A stretch of 5,730 bases of DNA. It comes from Acidimicrobiaceae bacterium. Its GTDB lineage: Bacteria; Actinomycetota; Acidimicrobiia; Acidimicrobiales; Palsa-688. A model generated the notes under the pieces. The model was not told the DNA's origin and made no database searches. It was given only the letters and a program-made list of their open reading frames with translations. Made by a program: the position numbers and the translations under genes. The stretch's first letter is position 1. The number at the start of each line of letters is the position of its first letter. The DNA lies in assembly GCA_030838025.1 (NCBI GenBank), contig JAUTXM010000345.1, positions 1 through 5,730 of the forward strand, written 5' to 3'. Shown piece after piece: positions 5,606 through 5,730 of the stretch.

Positions 5606-5730
5606 TCATCCCGGCCGCTCCTCGTGCGCGAGCCAGGCGAACCACTGAAGCACGGCTTGCTCGTGAAAGACGGCGAACTGGAGGACCTTGGCCAGGTCCG
5701 GTTCGTCGTGGACGACCTGATCGAGGATTC
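5606..5730 (-). CDS. C-terminal 40 codons of an unrecognised protein, 5' part outside window
   Basis: Reading leftwards from the window edge, one minus-strand frame is open for 40 codons and ends in TGA at plus-strand 5608-5606. The segment contains DEPDLAKVLQFAVFHEQAV and then LQWFAWLAHEERPG. It is rich in hydrophobic, aromatic and acidic residues in a pattern typical of an amphipathic helix, unlike the Arg/Gly/Ala-rich translations of the other frames here. It converges on the zwf-linked gene. No family can be named from so short a tail. The alternative is a chance open frame in GC-rich DNA, but the balanced amino-acid composition argues for a real gene. Confidence 0.6.
   Translation of the reverse strand, partial: ILDQVVHDEPDLAKVLQFAVFHEQAVLQWFAWLAHEERPG

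Noticed and set aside
5274..5648. Plus-strand open frame running past the end of the unknown gene
   Set aside because: Arg/Gly/Cys-rich shifted frame of the Ala/Gly tail and the intergenic gap; no start context and no protein-like periodicity.

Overview
The window comes from a very GC-rich bacterium, most likely a member of the Actinomycetota. The GC content, the SHOCT-type membrane protein and the dense GTGA/ATGA gene overlaps fit that. The exact lineage cannot be fixed from the sequence, and an uncultured actinobacterial group such as Acidimicrobiia is only a guess.

Layout. Positions 1-445 (minus strand) hold the N-terminal 148 residues of a small membrane protein: one transmembrane helix, a SHOCT domain, and a Pro/Gly-rich tail that runs off the left edge through a poly-G/poly-C tract. 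Positions 446-624 are a divergent intergenic region that should carry the promoters of both this gene and the operon to its right. Positions 625-5481 (plus strand) hold four genes joined by three successive 4-base stop/start overlaps: a short-form 6-phosphogluconate dehydrogenase (gnd), glucose-6-phosphate isomerase (pgi), glucose-6-phosphate dehydrogenase (zwf) and a protein I do not recognise. After a 124-base gap with only weak hairpins, a minus-strand gene converges on the operon. Only its last 40 codons are inside the window (5606-5730).

How the genes work together. Pgi interconverts fructose-6-phosphate and glucose-6-phosphate, Zwf oxidises glucose-6-phosphate to 6-phosphogluconolactone, and Gnd oxidatively decarboxylates 6-phosphogluconate to ribulose-5-phosphate and CO2. 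Together they form the oxidative limb of the pentose phosphate pathway plus the step that returns fructose-6-phosphate to it. The lactonase (pgl) is not in the window. All catalytic motifs of the three enzymes are intact. Gnd has an Asp where NADP-type enzymes carry Asn-Arg-Thr, which suggests NAD+ use.

The enzymes are ordinary central metabolism. The least explained element is the 254-residue unknown coupled to zwf. It has a helix/long-beta/helix layout and an Ala/Gly repeat tail. I see no mobile element, CRISPR array, RNA gene or clear new system.
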